In this document: in pieces, positions 48,901-61,447 of the stretch
Numbering within the stretch: the stretch's first letter is position 1
How the letters are laid out: each line of letters starts with the position of its first letter
DNA from: Chrysoperla carnea
Taxonomy: Eukaryota > Arthropoda > Insecta > Neuroptera > Chrysopidae
Direction of reading: 5' to 3'
Assembly (NCBI RefSeq): GCF_905475395.1
Contig: NC_058340.1
Coordinates: 68,240,181 to 68,304,180, forward strand
Length of the DNA: 64,000 nucleotides
Notes under the pieces: model-generated
What the model was told of the DNA's origin: nothing
What the model saw: the letters and a program-made list of their open reading frames with translations, nothing else
The model's database searches: none
Position numbers and translations under genes: made by a program

Positions 48901-51900
48901 TTTTTTTACCCCTTTGAAAAAATCGAGAAATCGGGAAAAAAAAATTTAGTTTTGGAATTTGATGAAACTTGGTGGATGGGATAATTTTGATCCAAAAAGT
49001 ATAAAAATCGGGTTGGTTTAATGATTGGATGCATAGTTTCTGAGATATCGCAATATTTGGATCGATTTTAGTCCGTATCTCAAAAACTATTCGTGCAGGC
49101 AACAAATGCACCCGATTTTTTAATTTTTGGGTCAAAATTACCTTATAAACTGAGTTTTATCGAAATTGGAGATTTAAAAAAATTTTCGATTTTTTGCAAT
49201 TTTTTTAAGGGGTACCCCTTTGAAAAAATCGAGAAAATCGGAAAAAAATTTTTGTTCTGGAATTTGATGAAACTCGGTGGATGGGGTAATTATGATTCAA
49301 AAAGTATAAAAATCGGGTTAATTTAATTATTGGACCTATTATAATATTAAATTATAATGTCAGCGAGTATCAAAGGCAAAACTTCATTTTCAAAAGAGTT
49401 CCCCACCGAAAAATTAAAATCTATAAAATTGTGAACAAAAGGGAGAATACGTGAGGGCTATAACGTGATAATCTGTTTGAAATAGGAGAAATTGCCCAGC
49501 AAAGCGGGCGGGTATCTGCTAGTAATTCTTTTATTTTTTTAATGCAAGAGAGGACATGGTACACTGGACATTCAACGAAATTATATTGTATTTGATAACA
49601 TGTGGTATTAAAAATACGTAAACCTATTATTTATATAAAATTTTTTTATGAAATTGATAATTAACCATGAAATTTAATAATAAATTGTAAATTTTGTTAA
49701 TGAGCTCAATTTTATTATTACACATCTTTAACACTTTTTACCGCAGTGTATTCTAAACGAAGCATCAGCCAATTTTGTTCAAAATAAATTGTCTGAAATA
49801 AAAAGTCAATTTGCGAAAGCTAGTTAGATTTAAATACCCAAAAAATCTGAAATATAAAATCAATTTGCGAAAGTGAAATCTTCTGTATTTCTGGTGAGGC
49901 TATTATACAAAACTATATAGGCTATGTTCAATCTAGTTACTTCAAGGCAAAGGAATAGTTAATTGCGCCCACGTACCTACCAGCAAAACGCGGAAATACA
50001 AAAGATACTCCCGATTTTGACTGTACAGTCCAAATGCCAGTATCTAAGATCATGGAGGAAAGATATCCACGGGTTATGTGAAAATAAAGAGAATAAAGGA
50101 ACGAAACATATTATTATTTATGGCTACTTATTATTTTCGCATGACCAATTGTTTGGGTTATCTTTAGACAGGTCTTTAAATCAAACGAATTAAAAAATGT
50201 GAAGTAATTTTGCGCTCGGGCGAATATTACACAAGATTTACGTCTCCAAAGTTTTTAAAATTGTGAAATGATCAAGAAAAGAGAATCCTAAAAAGTACTA
50301 CATTCCTCTATAACGCAGAATTGTATAAGAATCATATTTTCTACTCAGTATCTTTTTTAAATTTGAAAAACCACAAGTCGGCACGCCAAGTTTTAAGGGC
50401 AACAAATTCCAAATGATAATTTTTTATATTTGTTTGTCAGCTTCAATTGACTATGATTATAAATAATATGATCATATTATTTCATATGTACTGGTGGTCA
50501 AATCCAATGACATATACTATACCCAAAAATAAATATAAATTATAGAGTTGGTACCTCGATTAAATTTCCATTGGCGTGAAGCTAGACCCGATGATGACTT
50601 GACCATATTATTATTTGATGATCGTCTCCGTTTCTGTAAACCAATGTCCTTCATATTAAATTCATAAACCATATTTTTATGTAAACCATAAAATATAAAC
50701 TCATTATCATTTAAATATGATTTTGGTTGTAGCATTGTAACATTTTCTAAACGATATTTATGGATCCAATTAAAACTATCTTCAATTAACCATAAATTTG
50801 TCCCGAAATGTTGACATTCCATAATTGTTCGTGCATAATCGTGTTCAGTGTATGAACGTGAAATGAAATAATTTTTGGATTTATATGGCATATGAAGCCA
50901 TTGTTGGATTGGACTTATGTTGATTGTTTGTAGTTCAGTGAAATGTTTGAAAGTTGGAGACCATTGGTAAATCGTGGACATACATGTTTGAGCGTAACTG
51001 ACCAAGAGGTAGTGTTTGGAATTGATCTGGAAAATAAATCAATTTTAAGTGAATCTGAAGCTGTGGTTCATTGGATACAGTGAAGCCTCGGTAAAAAAAA
51101 TTTACATAAATCGAATTTTGTGACTTTTTTGTGAATATACCTGAAAAGAAAAGTATCAGGCGAGAAACAAAGTGTACCAGGATAACGGACCACAATAAAA
51201 ATTTCCTCTTTTCACAACAAAACATATAATTTTATTTCTGGTGCTGTTTAAAAAAGATTTAAATAAATAAAATGAGAAAATAATTTTACCTCAAAATGGT
51301 GAATACTTTCCACAATTCGATTATCATCGATTACTTGTGCAATATCGAAATATTCGAACATATACACTTGTTTATTTACACATTGTTGTAAATATTCCAT
51401 ATTATCACATGTTTGTTGATAATTTCGCTGAAAAATAAGAAGAAAAGTTATTTATGGTGTCTATTTAAGAAAGAATAAAAATCATTTTCCAACGCTTTTA
51501 AAATTCACAGCTTCTACAGTTTTTTTAGAGGCTCCCCTGTAGAAGCCTTTTCTCTCCTGTTCTACTACGATGGATTTTCTCTCCTATTGTGACAAAAAAA
51601 GTTATTTATGGTGTTCATATAAGAATAAAAATCATTTTCTAACGCTTTTACAATTCACGGCTTCTACAATTTTTTGGAGGCTCCCCTGTAGAAGCCTTTT
51701 CTCTCCTATTCTACTACGATGGATTTTCTCTTCTATTGTGACAAAAAAAGTTATTTATGGTGTTCATATAAGAATAAAAATCATTTTCCAACGCTTTTAC
51801 AATTCACGGCTTCTACAATTTTTTACAGGGTCCCCTGTAAAAGCCTTTTCTCCCCTATTCTACTAGGATGGATTTTCTCTCCTATTGTGACAAAAAAAAG

Positions 51901-54900
51901 TTATTTATGGTGTCCATATAAGAATAAAAATCATTTTCCAACGCTTTTTCAATTCACGGCTTCTACAATTTTTTGTAGAGGCTCCCCTGTAGAAGCCTTT
52001 TCTCTCCTATTCGACTAGGATGGACTTTCTCTCCTATTGTGTCAAAAAAAGTTGTTTATGGTGTCCATATAATAATAAAAATCATTTTCCAACGCTTTTA
52101 CAATTCACGGCTTCTACAATTTTTTACAGGGTCCCCTGTAAAAGCCTTTTCTCCCCTATTCTACTAGGATGGATTTTCTCTCCTATTGTGACAAAAAAAA
52201 GTTATTTATGGTGTTCATATAAGAATAAAAATCATTTTCTAACGCTTTTACAATTCACGGCTTCTACAATTTTTTGGAGGCTCCCCTGTAGAAGCCTTTT
52301 CTCTCCTATTCTACTACGATGGATTTTCTCTTCTATTGTGACAAAAAAAGTTATTTATGGTGTTCATATAAGAATAAAAATCATTTTCCAACGCTTTTAC
52401 AATTCACGGCTTCTACAATTTTTTACAGGGTCCCCTGTAAAAGCCTTTTCTCCCCTATTCTACTAGGATGGATTTTCTCTCCTATTGTGACAAAAAAAAG
52501 TTATTTATGGTGTCCATATAAGAATAAAAATCATTTTCCAACGCTTTTTCAATTCACGGCTTCTACAATTTTTTGTAGAGGCTCCCCTGTAGAAGCCTTT
52601 TCTCTCCTATTCGACTAGGATGGACTTTCTCTCCTATTGTGTCAAAAAAAGTTGTTTATGGTGTCCATATAAGAATAAAAATCATTTTCCAACGCTTTTA
52701 CAATTCACGGCTTCTACAATTTTTTAGAGGCTCCCCTGTAGAAGCCTTTTCTCTCCTATTTTACTAAGATGGATTTTCTCTCCTATTGTGACAAAAAGTA
52801 TACATTTTTTAATTAAGTTTAAACTTACATAATAATCAATTTCGAATTGTCGACGTTGGCCTAATACTGCATTTTTAGCATCAACATATTTGCGTAAATC
52901 AAAATTCGAAATACCTCCATTACCCAAAACACGATCATGAAACGTTATATTACCATTCACAATCCAATTACCAGTGATTAATTGATTATCATTTAATCGA
53001 ACACCTTTCGTTTCTAATTTTTCTAAATCGATTCCGATTATATAGTCAGTTAACAAAGTTTCACGTAATTTCACTTTATCTTCGAAAATATACACAGCTT
53101 TCAATTCTTGATCGGTGTCAGTTGTTACGATTTCATCGAGATTAATACCATTTTGATTTATTGGATTAAGGACGAATAGACCTTCGGTTATTTCAATTGG
53201 TGCATGGAATATTGTTTCGGTTTCAATAATTTGTTTTTCGATGGTATTCTGAAATGAATTCTTCTAAATTTTCATTTGTATTAACTAAAATATTACAACA
53301 AATGAACGAACCTTTACGGTGTTTTCATATTCTTCCTGTAAATTTACTCCATTAACAAAACTTCCAACGGGAATATTTTCTTGTCCCACAACTTCAATTT
53401 GTAAAAATTCCAATGTGGCTTTAATTTCTTGTGGTTCATGTAATGTAATTAACGTATCCATATCCAAATTATTCAAATACCAAACAGAGAGGTCCTTTTC
53501 GATTATCAAATTTTCAAATACTCGATAACCTAATATAGAATTTATTAAAAATAATTCTATAAAAAGGATTTTCGGGATAAATACCTGGAATATGATTTGT
53601 GGATCGAAAATCAATCGTATTTGTTTTCCAGTCTGTCATATTAATTCCATATAAATAGATTGTATCGAAATTATTTCGAATTTTTATCGAATTTTCTACG
53701 ACTACGTCATTTAGAAAAGTTACAGGAGTTATTAAATGATTGTCTTTGTTTAAGACGATTATGTTGTCCATTAATTTTGAAACACTCGGTATTTCATTGT
53801 ATTGGTGTAAGATTACTAAATTATTTTCGAAGTTCACCTATCGAAAAAGAATAACAGATATAATCATCAGTTGGGTAATTTTGTAAACTTCAATCGCCAA
53901 GTTTAAAGTTTCTAAGACTTCGGCAATAGAATCGTTTTTCTCGGCCAGTTTCCATAGCTTTCAAATTATAACTAACCTTATTTAAAAATTTAAAAGTACC
54001 AGAAATTTCCATATGTGAACCTTTCGTAACCATTTTCTTCAAAAAACTTGGTAAATGTTTATCGTTCACATTATTTGCCACATCCAAATTTTTAATTTGA
54101 GATGGTTCCAAAAATTCAACATCCCCTAAAAATTAACGCCAAAATTTAATCAAATCACATCCAAAATGTTTCAGAATTTCTAACCATTTATAATAATATT
54201 TCCAAATTCATCTTCACTAAAATATTTTTCGACATCGTTAAGTTGTAATTTACTTAGATTTCCATTTAACGTCAAATCGTTATCGATGACAACATCACCG
54301 GATATTTTTAAAGGCCCACTAAATATTTGACTATTATTTGTTTTTAGAATTATATCCGAAATTTTGATATCGTTAATTTGATCCGTTTCAATATTTTCAA
54401 GTACATGAAAACCATTTTCAAATGTTTTGGGGCCAGTTATGTAAATGTTTTGCTCGGATTTATGGATTAAATCGCTTATTAACACTTGGAAATTTTCGCC
54501 ATTCCAATTTTCTATTATCAAATTTTCGACTTGAAGATCATCCTGGAAAAGTAGGTAATCAAAAAATAATAATACATGGATTAACATAATTAAGGTAACT
54601 TCGAAATGTTAAAAAAAGGTAAATTGGGCAAAAGCAATTACCAGTCAAAATTCACAATGCGAAGAATTTGAAATCAAAATTTTCTTACCAAAAATATAAC
54701 ATTTGGAATATTAGTGTTTACTTTATTAATATAAATCGCATTGTTAATCGCATCCTTAAAATTGTATCCATTCACAACATTCGTTTGAATACTACCATTA
54801 ACGAAAATTTCTGGAAAAAATTTTCGAATTAAAAACTAATTTCTTCGAAAAATATTCCAATCTTACCTCGAACTGTAATCAAACCCTTCTTTAAATCGTT

Positions 54901-57900
54901 TTTATACTCATTCAACTCATCAAAAAGTTTCTTTAATTCGACAATCGGAATATTATTAACATTCTCCAATTCAACGTTACGAACATTCGCCGTACGGTAT
55001 TTATTTTTGGATTGATTCATTTCAACGACCAAATTCCTAGGGTTCCAATTCGATTTGGCTGATATTAAATTTCCGTCCACAATAATGTTTTCGGCATCTA
55101 AATTGTTTATGGTAGAATTTTCGGAGAAAAATTCTTTAAATTCTTGATAACTAATTCCATTTATACTATCCATAATTTCTAGCTCAACAGTCAAAAAATC
55201 ATCGACATCGGAATGTAATTCATCGAAAATAATTTCGGATATTACATATTGATCACCGAATGTTTTAATGGATTGTTCATTCAATTCAGTAATATTTACG
55301 GAATCGAATAATCCGGAAAGTTCGAGATTTTCGATTGTGACAATTCCATTCAACATGTTCTGAACAATTTTATCGTTATCAGTTTGTTTATTTATAATTT
55401 TTGAGATATTTTGTTGATTGAATATATTCGATGTAATTTCTAAGTTTTCGAGAACTGTTATTGGTTTTTTAAACGTTTTTATTGAATTTATTTTCGGATT
55501 TAATTCGTCCTAAAATATTAATTTTTTTAACTCAACTGAACAAATAAACTTGGAATGCTTACCTTATAAACAATATCACCCAAAAATTCCTTCCACGTAG
55601 AATTATTCACAGTCTCTTGAATTATTATTTCTCCTTCAACTTTTAATCTTCGAAATATTACATTCGACCTAATATCCTTCGTTTGGTTTAGTGTAGGATT
55701 TGGTAAAAATTTGGGTAAATTACTCCCACTAATTTCTCCATCTACCTGTTTCAATAAAAAATAAATTTCGTGGTAAAAATCGAGAAGCTTCGAGTATTTC
55801 TTGGAATTAGCGTCAAGGTCAACTTAAAATAATATAGGTGCGTGATATTTTTACCTGAAATGTTTCAGTTACTTCCAAATTCTCAAATGTAAAATCATTT
55901 ACAAATGCTTCATTCGATTGGAGCGAAATTAAAGTGTCCAAATCCACGTCATCAACTTTATTTTGAACACTTGCACTAAACGTTGAAATTGTGTTCAAAA
56001 AATTTTTTTTAGCTAGGAAAAAAAGTCATAAATCTATTAATTTGAAAGTATATCGAGAAATATTATGGAAAGCCCACCTTTAATTGTCGAAAATGAACTA
56101 CCAGAAGCAAAAACAAATTCACGCTCAAAATTTTTCCCATTTAAGAATTTCATTGTTATATTCGATTTTGTAAAAATATTCTAAAAATTATGAGCAAAGC
56201 ATAAAACATACACGTATTACAAGTTGCCTATATTTAGCAAAACTTACTCCCAGTACAGTGATTGAATTGTTAAATCGTTTTGGTTGATTCCGTAAAACAA
56301 TCCTGGATAATAAATCGTCCAAATTGATCCCATTCACTTTAAATGTATTCACAGCACCTGCTACGTGTAACGTATTACAGAAAACTTGTCCATTTTCTGG
56401 TATATTACTGGATTGTTGAAAATGTTCTACTAAACTTTTTGGAACTGTTGCGTTATTTAACAAATTTGTTAATACATCTTCAGAAATGTTTAAGGTGTTA
56501 ACAGTTAATTTTCCTTTACAAATAAAAACGTTATTTTTAATTGGCTATTTATAAATAACGTAAAGTTTTTTAGCTTTCTTAAAAGTTACCATCTCTCTTG
56601 TCACTTACGAAAGTGCTTACCTTGAAAAAATATATCCTTTTGTAACACATCACGCTTAAAAACAATATCATTAACATTTACGTTGCCATCTTGAGGTAAA
56701 ATAACGTTTTTGCCAACTGTTACGTTGTTAGTAAATATAAGATTACCATCAATTACAATGTCTTCTCCTGTCCTATAGGCAATCGACTCAGCATGTAAGT
56801 TATTGACTTTGATGAAATGTAGATTATCGACAGTAAGATTCGTTAATGTTTTTTGGCCCTTGATTAAGTCTAATTTTTGATCTTTTCTGAAATATCATAT
56901 AAACAATTTTATTAATAATTTTAGCCTCTCGAAGTTTAACAAGAGATTTCTAAAAAAGTTCTTTCTATTCTAAGATACTTCAAAGACACAGTCGTGTTAT
57001 ATATTTCAGAAACATTATAGAATTCCTACCTTATTGTGTTGTTCAAAATTTCATGTAACGAATGTCCGTTAATATGTTCCACTATTAAATTCCCAATTTT
57101 TAAATTACCATTCACTTCTAAACCTTTCGTAAACTCTAACGATTTATTCGATAATAATTCGGAATCGTTTTTTCGTACCATATGCATTTGTTTTAAATTT
57201 TGGATATGGGCTTTAATATCCTTAATTTCGTTTAAGACTGAATTTAAATGAAATTTCGATGCAATTTTCTCGGGTAAAATTTTTTGATTTGAACTGTCTG
57301 GTGCATCTTGAGTTTTTTTGGATTGATTTACTCGCTTTTCTAATTCTTTTATGAATTTTTGTTGCTCATTATACAATTCCTAAAACAATAAAAAATTTTG
57401 AAGGAGGTCTTTTTAAAGGAGGATACCATTTTTAAGAACCACGTCTTCTTAGGATCTTTAAATCTTCCATCCTCAAGGTTTGAAACGTAAGTCTCAAATA
57501 TTTTCATACATTCATTTTTTTCTTCGGAACGTTCTTAAACGATGTTTCACCAAATGGTTGCACTTCACTAAGAAGGATAAAGTATTTGGAAATTCTAAAG
57601 GTTTATCTTGTGTAAAACACTTACCGTAATATTATTTTTCATTTCCATAAATTTTTTTATATCATCCTCAATAGGATTTGGCACTGGATTTAGTTTAGCT
57701 TCCAAACAAAATAATTCCGAATTACTTCCCACAGCACGTGGAACGAGTACTTTCGTAACATTCAATCGATTAAATTCCAAACTAACCGCACCCCAAATAC
57801 CGATATCCGTATCTTCATCAATTAAACAAGACAATCCATATTCAGTGACTCCATAATATACGCATGCGATTTCCTCGTGCTTCTTAAATATTCCATTATG

Positions 57901-59897
57901 GTAATACAACATTTCCACAGTATTCGATTCCCACGATCCATAATCAATGGAATGTTCAATTAAAAATAACACATCATCACGATATGTAGAAACTTTTATG
58001 GGTACGATATTAATGATTACTCCAAAATTTATTCCATCATCCATATCGATTTTAATCACTTCATCGTGTGCGGTTATTTCGTAAAGATTTAAAGCATAGC
58101 CACCCGCAAATAAATAATTGCGATTATTTATTTTAAAACTGGCGATTGATTGTAGTCTTGAAATTGTTATATTTTGGAAGAATTCAAATGATTCGTATTG
58201 TGTTAATTTGTAAATGGAAATTGTTTCTTGTGCTTTATGTTGGAGTGTTAAATACGTATTTTCGTTGAGGAGGTTAAACGTAAATTTTTCTGTATTCATT
58301 GAGAGTGGAATATGTTGAGTGATCCTACAAATTAAAAACGAAATTCATTTTCGGAACTTTTCGGAATCCTTTAAATAAATACATCTTATTTTTCATTAGA
58401 CCGATTGGCGCTTGATTTTTACACAATGAATAAATTTTCAATTTCACAGTACTGAAATTTGACAAACAAACATTTCCAAGTTTATTTATAAAACACTGAA
58501 ATATGGACTTACCAATAATCATTTGGATCATCGAAGCTAAACTTAAAAACATCTAAAGAATTCTTATACTTCGAATAAATTGAATTTTCTTTATTTAAAA
58601 TAATCAAATTTCTTATTTGATTTCGTTTAATGATTTCAATTTCAACCGCTTCTTTACTCAATTTCCATACCCATAAAGGTGCCTAAAATATTATTTGATT
58701 CAGCCATAAAATTAGCTTACATACTGAAAAATTGCATACCAAATAGTCGTTATTTCTAAATTGAAACCACTCAATTTGATAATTATTGTTTTCATACGTT
58801 AAACAGGCTGTTATTAATTCCATTTGTCGTGTTTCTGGATTCCATTTTAATGTGTTTGTTAAACTTTTTGGAACTTTTTCAGTTACTAAAAATATATTAT
58901 TTTTAAGGTATGCAACTTGTTTTACACATTTGTAGTATTTTTAACTATATCTCATTTGTGATGCAAATGTTTGACCAAAAGATTAATTATTTGCAAAGAT
59001 ACAAAAATCTGAATCCCTTTCGAATTAGATGACAGAATTTTGGACTACCGAACAGAGAATTTTTTTCAGAATATCACTCCTTGTAAACGCTTTTTGCCGA
59101 TATCTTAAAAATTACTCCTCCAACCATCAAATATATCCCATTATTATAATTCTTATGTCATAATTACTCCAGAAAAAACAAATTTGTTTCGAAATTTGAT
59201 GCAATCTGGTAAATAGGATCCGAGATATCACTACTCGTATACAATTTAATGTATCTTTCTCTTTCTCTTTACTAGTTTTGAGTCGAGATATTACATTCTA
59301 GCTACGATCTACCCGACTTTATTATGTATTATGACCAGGAGCTTCACGTTATTTGTTATTTGTTTAAAATACCCGATTTCTTACTTTTGGGAGGGGGAAT
59401 TGACTTAATTCGGCCCCTCTCTGAATCCGTACATGATCTTATTGAATTTTTTTTAATACCGAATAAAATTATTAAATAATTGTTACTTACTTATTGTTAT
59501 TGTATTAAGTATAGTTCCATTTGCCGAAAATACAATAACTGTAAATCCAAAGTTAGTCAAACCAATAGCATATTGTTTTACCCCAATTTTAAAGCTATGC
59601 CATTTGATAATATTATGCACATATTGAAACGTTTCATCTAATACCAATTTTGTAACTTGAATTTCTAGAGTTAGAAAATTACTATCAAAACACAATTTAA
59701 ACCCAAATAATTATGATATTATTACCTTCACGATTTTGATGTTCTAAATGAGCTGAATGCCAATATGGTGTGCTCGATTTTAATAAATTCTCAGTAATTG
59801 AATCTAAACGATTATTTATATCAGTTTTAAATTCGTCACTTAATTCACATAAAATTCTTAGAACTTGGATTAAAATTATTATTATTTGAATTCTCAT
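45955..59897 (-). CDS. Large secreted protein with EAR-like propeller ends and a central repeat array (23 exons, 2039 aa)
   Basis: Exons (minus): 59897-59726, 59664-59491, 58885-58740, 58682-58513, 58324-57625, 57379-57030, 56886-56621, 56513-56248, 56180-56078, 56012-55855, 55745-55563, 55509-54867, 54810-54689, 54542-54185, 54125-53977, 53837-53585, 53529-53312, 53248-52829, 51427-51290, 51026-50555, 48238-47958, 47869-47716, 46178-45955. All junctions are GT-AG and the 6120-nt sum is one frame. The start MRIQIIIILIQVLRILC is a signal peptide. Residues about 60-440 and 1617-2039 carry strands of the EAR/EPTP type (ISIYKLTQYESFEFFQ; HYLLVSYAQT; NYLLLVDN). Between them a coiled coil (about 455-500) precedes many degenerate units of the form V-x-G-x-L-x-I-x-N-L ... 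ING-x-x-L-x-x-L. A KRRR site lies near 1795. The architecture may fit insect eggshell proteins such as Nasrat or Polehole, but this is recalled loosely and unproven. Confidence 0.85.
46179..47715. other. Intron 22 of the 2039-residue gene
   Basis: 1.5 kb, AT-rich. It contains a decayed block of the GATATCTCA/AACCCGATTTTTGTATTTTTG repeat family at about 46630-46790 and, just after, a TATACAGGGTGTTCAAGAAT motif at 46792 that resembles a DNA-transposon end. No gene. Confidence 0.6.
48720..49522 (+). mobile_element. Helitron-like element with internal ~300-bp tandem units, in intron 20
   Basis: The 3' end has the hairpin GCCC-A-GC-AAA-GC-GGGC (49494-49509), then GGGTATCTG and CTAG (49519-49522) followed by T. 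The interior carries two tandem units of about 300 bases, each starting GTTTCTGAGATATCGCAAT (about 48734 and 49035) and running through CCCGATTTTT, ACTGAGTTTTATCGAAATTG and GGTGGATGGG. The same family lies at 20186-20659 with one unit. The frames 48602-49326 are by-products of the repeat. Confidence 0.7.
51446..52798. repeat. ~150-bp minisatellite with 600-bp higher-order units, in intron 18
   Basis: Monomers of 149-151 bases start (at ATGGA(T/C)TTTCT) at 51570, 51719, 51868, 52020, 52169, 52319, 52468, 52620 and 52769, with a partial one before. Monomers four apart are almost identical (51719 with 52319, 51868 with 52468), giving a 600-base higher-order period. Each monomer contains a 10-bp inverted repeat GGCTTCTACA ... 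TGTAGAAGCC around a T-rich loop. The array fills almost all of intron 18 and stops about 20 bases before the acceptor of exon 19. The plus-strand frames seen across it are repeat read-through, not genes. Confidence 0.95.
58941..59260. repeat. Decayed copy of the GATATC repeat family in intron 2
   Basis: CGATATCTTAAAAATTACTC, CCAACCATCAAATATATCCC, TTTGATGCAATCTGG and GAGATATCACTACTCG follow the order of the repeat unit seen at 20.2 and 48.7-49.3 kb, with strong divergence. Confidence 0.45.
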
Positions 59898-61447
59898 TTT
59901 ATGGCATTTAAAACCGAATTAATTTCAAATTTTGTGACAAATAATTATTAATTTACTGTTTTTATTTTAAAAATAAAAATATGTTGATTTCAATTCAAAC
60001 TACAGAATAGTATTTACATTTTATAATTCAATCAAGTTCAAGCTCGTTTAAAAAATGTTTGTTATTTTTTAATGAATATGAGTTGATTTTTAAACAATTT
60101 TATAAGACAAGGTCAAATTTTTGGCGTCTATGAAATGTCTCTTCCATGTGGAACAACTTTTAATTGGATCATTTTTTCCGAGATCAAAGAAATTTTCAAC
60201 TGAATTGTTTAAAATGGAAAATCTATATCCCTTATAGAATTTCTCAGTATTCAAGACACTTGAAAATTTTTTGATTAAACCCCCGAAAACTTCATGTGTT
60301 TGTTGTGTAGTCAACTAGGCAATTTGTATTACTTAAATGTAAAAAAATGTTCTAAAAATTTCGTACAAGCGTCAAAAACCAAAGTTTTTTTTATGTTTTC
60401 TTTTTGGAAAGTGCTGTAAGATAATGGGTTTTGCATAAACAGAATCTGTAATAAATTTTCTTCTCGATGAAAACTTTTTTAAACCTCAATCACCGATTAA
60501 TTTTCGTACAATTAACATTATTGTGAGTTCTTCTATAAGGCACTGTGTTAAAAATCACAATTTTAAAATGAAATTATTCAAAAATTTGCCTCCCAAGGGG
60601 CTCCAGATTAGATCAATTGACAAAATCACCCTGTAAGTATTTAGGAACAAATTATGATACTCAGTATTTTAAAAATATTTATTATATAATAAAAAATAAA
60701 TAAAATACAAATATTTACAAAATATTTTTTTAAATGCCTCAAAATATCAAATGAAAAAGTGCCCTAATAATCTCAAATTTATAATTTAACGAACTTACTT
60801 TGGTTAAAAAATGAACTTTTCGACTTTCGCTTAATATCTTCTAAATGAATTTTACGAATGCTGACAGGTAATTTCATTCCTTGAGAGGGCGTCGAATTCA
60901 TATACTTGGAATTATTCTCAAGATTCTCTTGCCTGGGGAGACTTTGAGAAACACTCACAGTAATAAATTTTTGATTACAGACAATCTCTTTTGGATTCAT
61001 TTAGAAGATATTTTCGTAAAATGTAAAAATAAACCAACAGATCTACTATTACGCCTTCTTGGTAAATAATTTAGGAGTAATAACTGAATTTCCAAAACCG
61101 TCAACCTTCCAAACAACATTTAGTTTTGAACTTGAAAGCTTGATTTTCGTTCGGGGTCTATGGCTAGAATTTTCAGCTTCGATTAAGATTCAGCATCCTT
61201 TTTATTTCTTCTAAACTTGATAATTAAATTTAAAAAAGACATTTAAAAAATGGCTGAAATGAACTATGATGGTGCAATGGCGATAAGGAGATTTCCAGCC
61301 ACTTTGGCTCTTTTTTTTACATCATTAAAATAAAACAATAAAACCACCCTCTCAACAGGAAATTATTTTGTAGATTGAAAAATTTCTAATCCTACTCTGT
61401 ATAAAAATCTACAAAACAGTTATTAATAGCAAAATTAAAACATATTA
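59898..61447. other. Spacer between two minus-strand genes
   Basis: It should contain the promoter of the 2039-residue gene and the 3' untranslated region of the upstream gene. Frames at 60090-60314 (TTG start) and 60779-61000 (minus) have no recognisable domain and were not called. A minus-strand AATAAA lies at 61206-61201. Confidence 0.5.
61201..61206 (-). terminator. Candidate polyadenylation signal of the Thr-rich protein gene
   Basis: TTTATT on the plus strand gives AATAAA on the minus strand, about 240 bases after the stop at 61448. Confidence 0.4.

Noticed and set aside
48602-49326. Frames encoding FEIRTKID-type and FGSKLPYK-type peptides
   Set aside because: They recur wherever the Helitron-like internal unit recurs, on either strand, and are not spliced into any gene.
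51570-52618. Plus-strand frames of 98-148 codons
   Set aside because: They follow the ~150-bp minisatellite inside an intron of the minus-strand gene; no start context or conserved domain.
60090-61000. Small minus-strand frames between the two minus-strand genes
   Set aside because: One uses TTG; neither has a domain, a homologue I recognise, or splice links to its neighbours.
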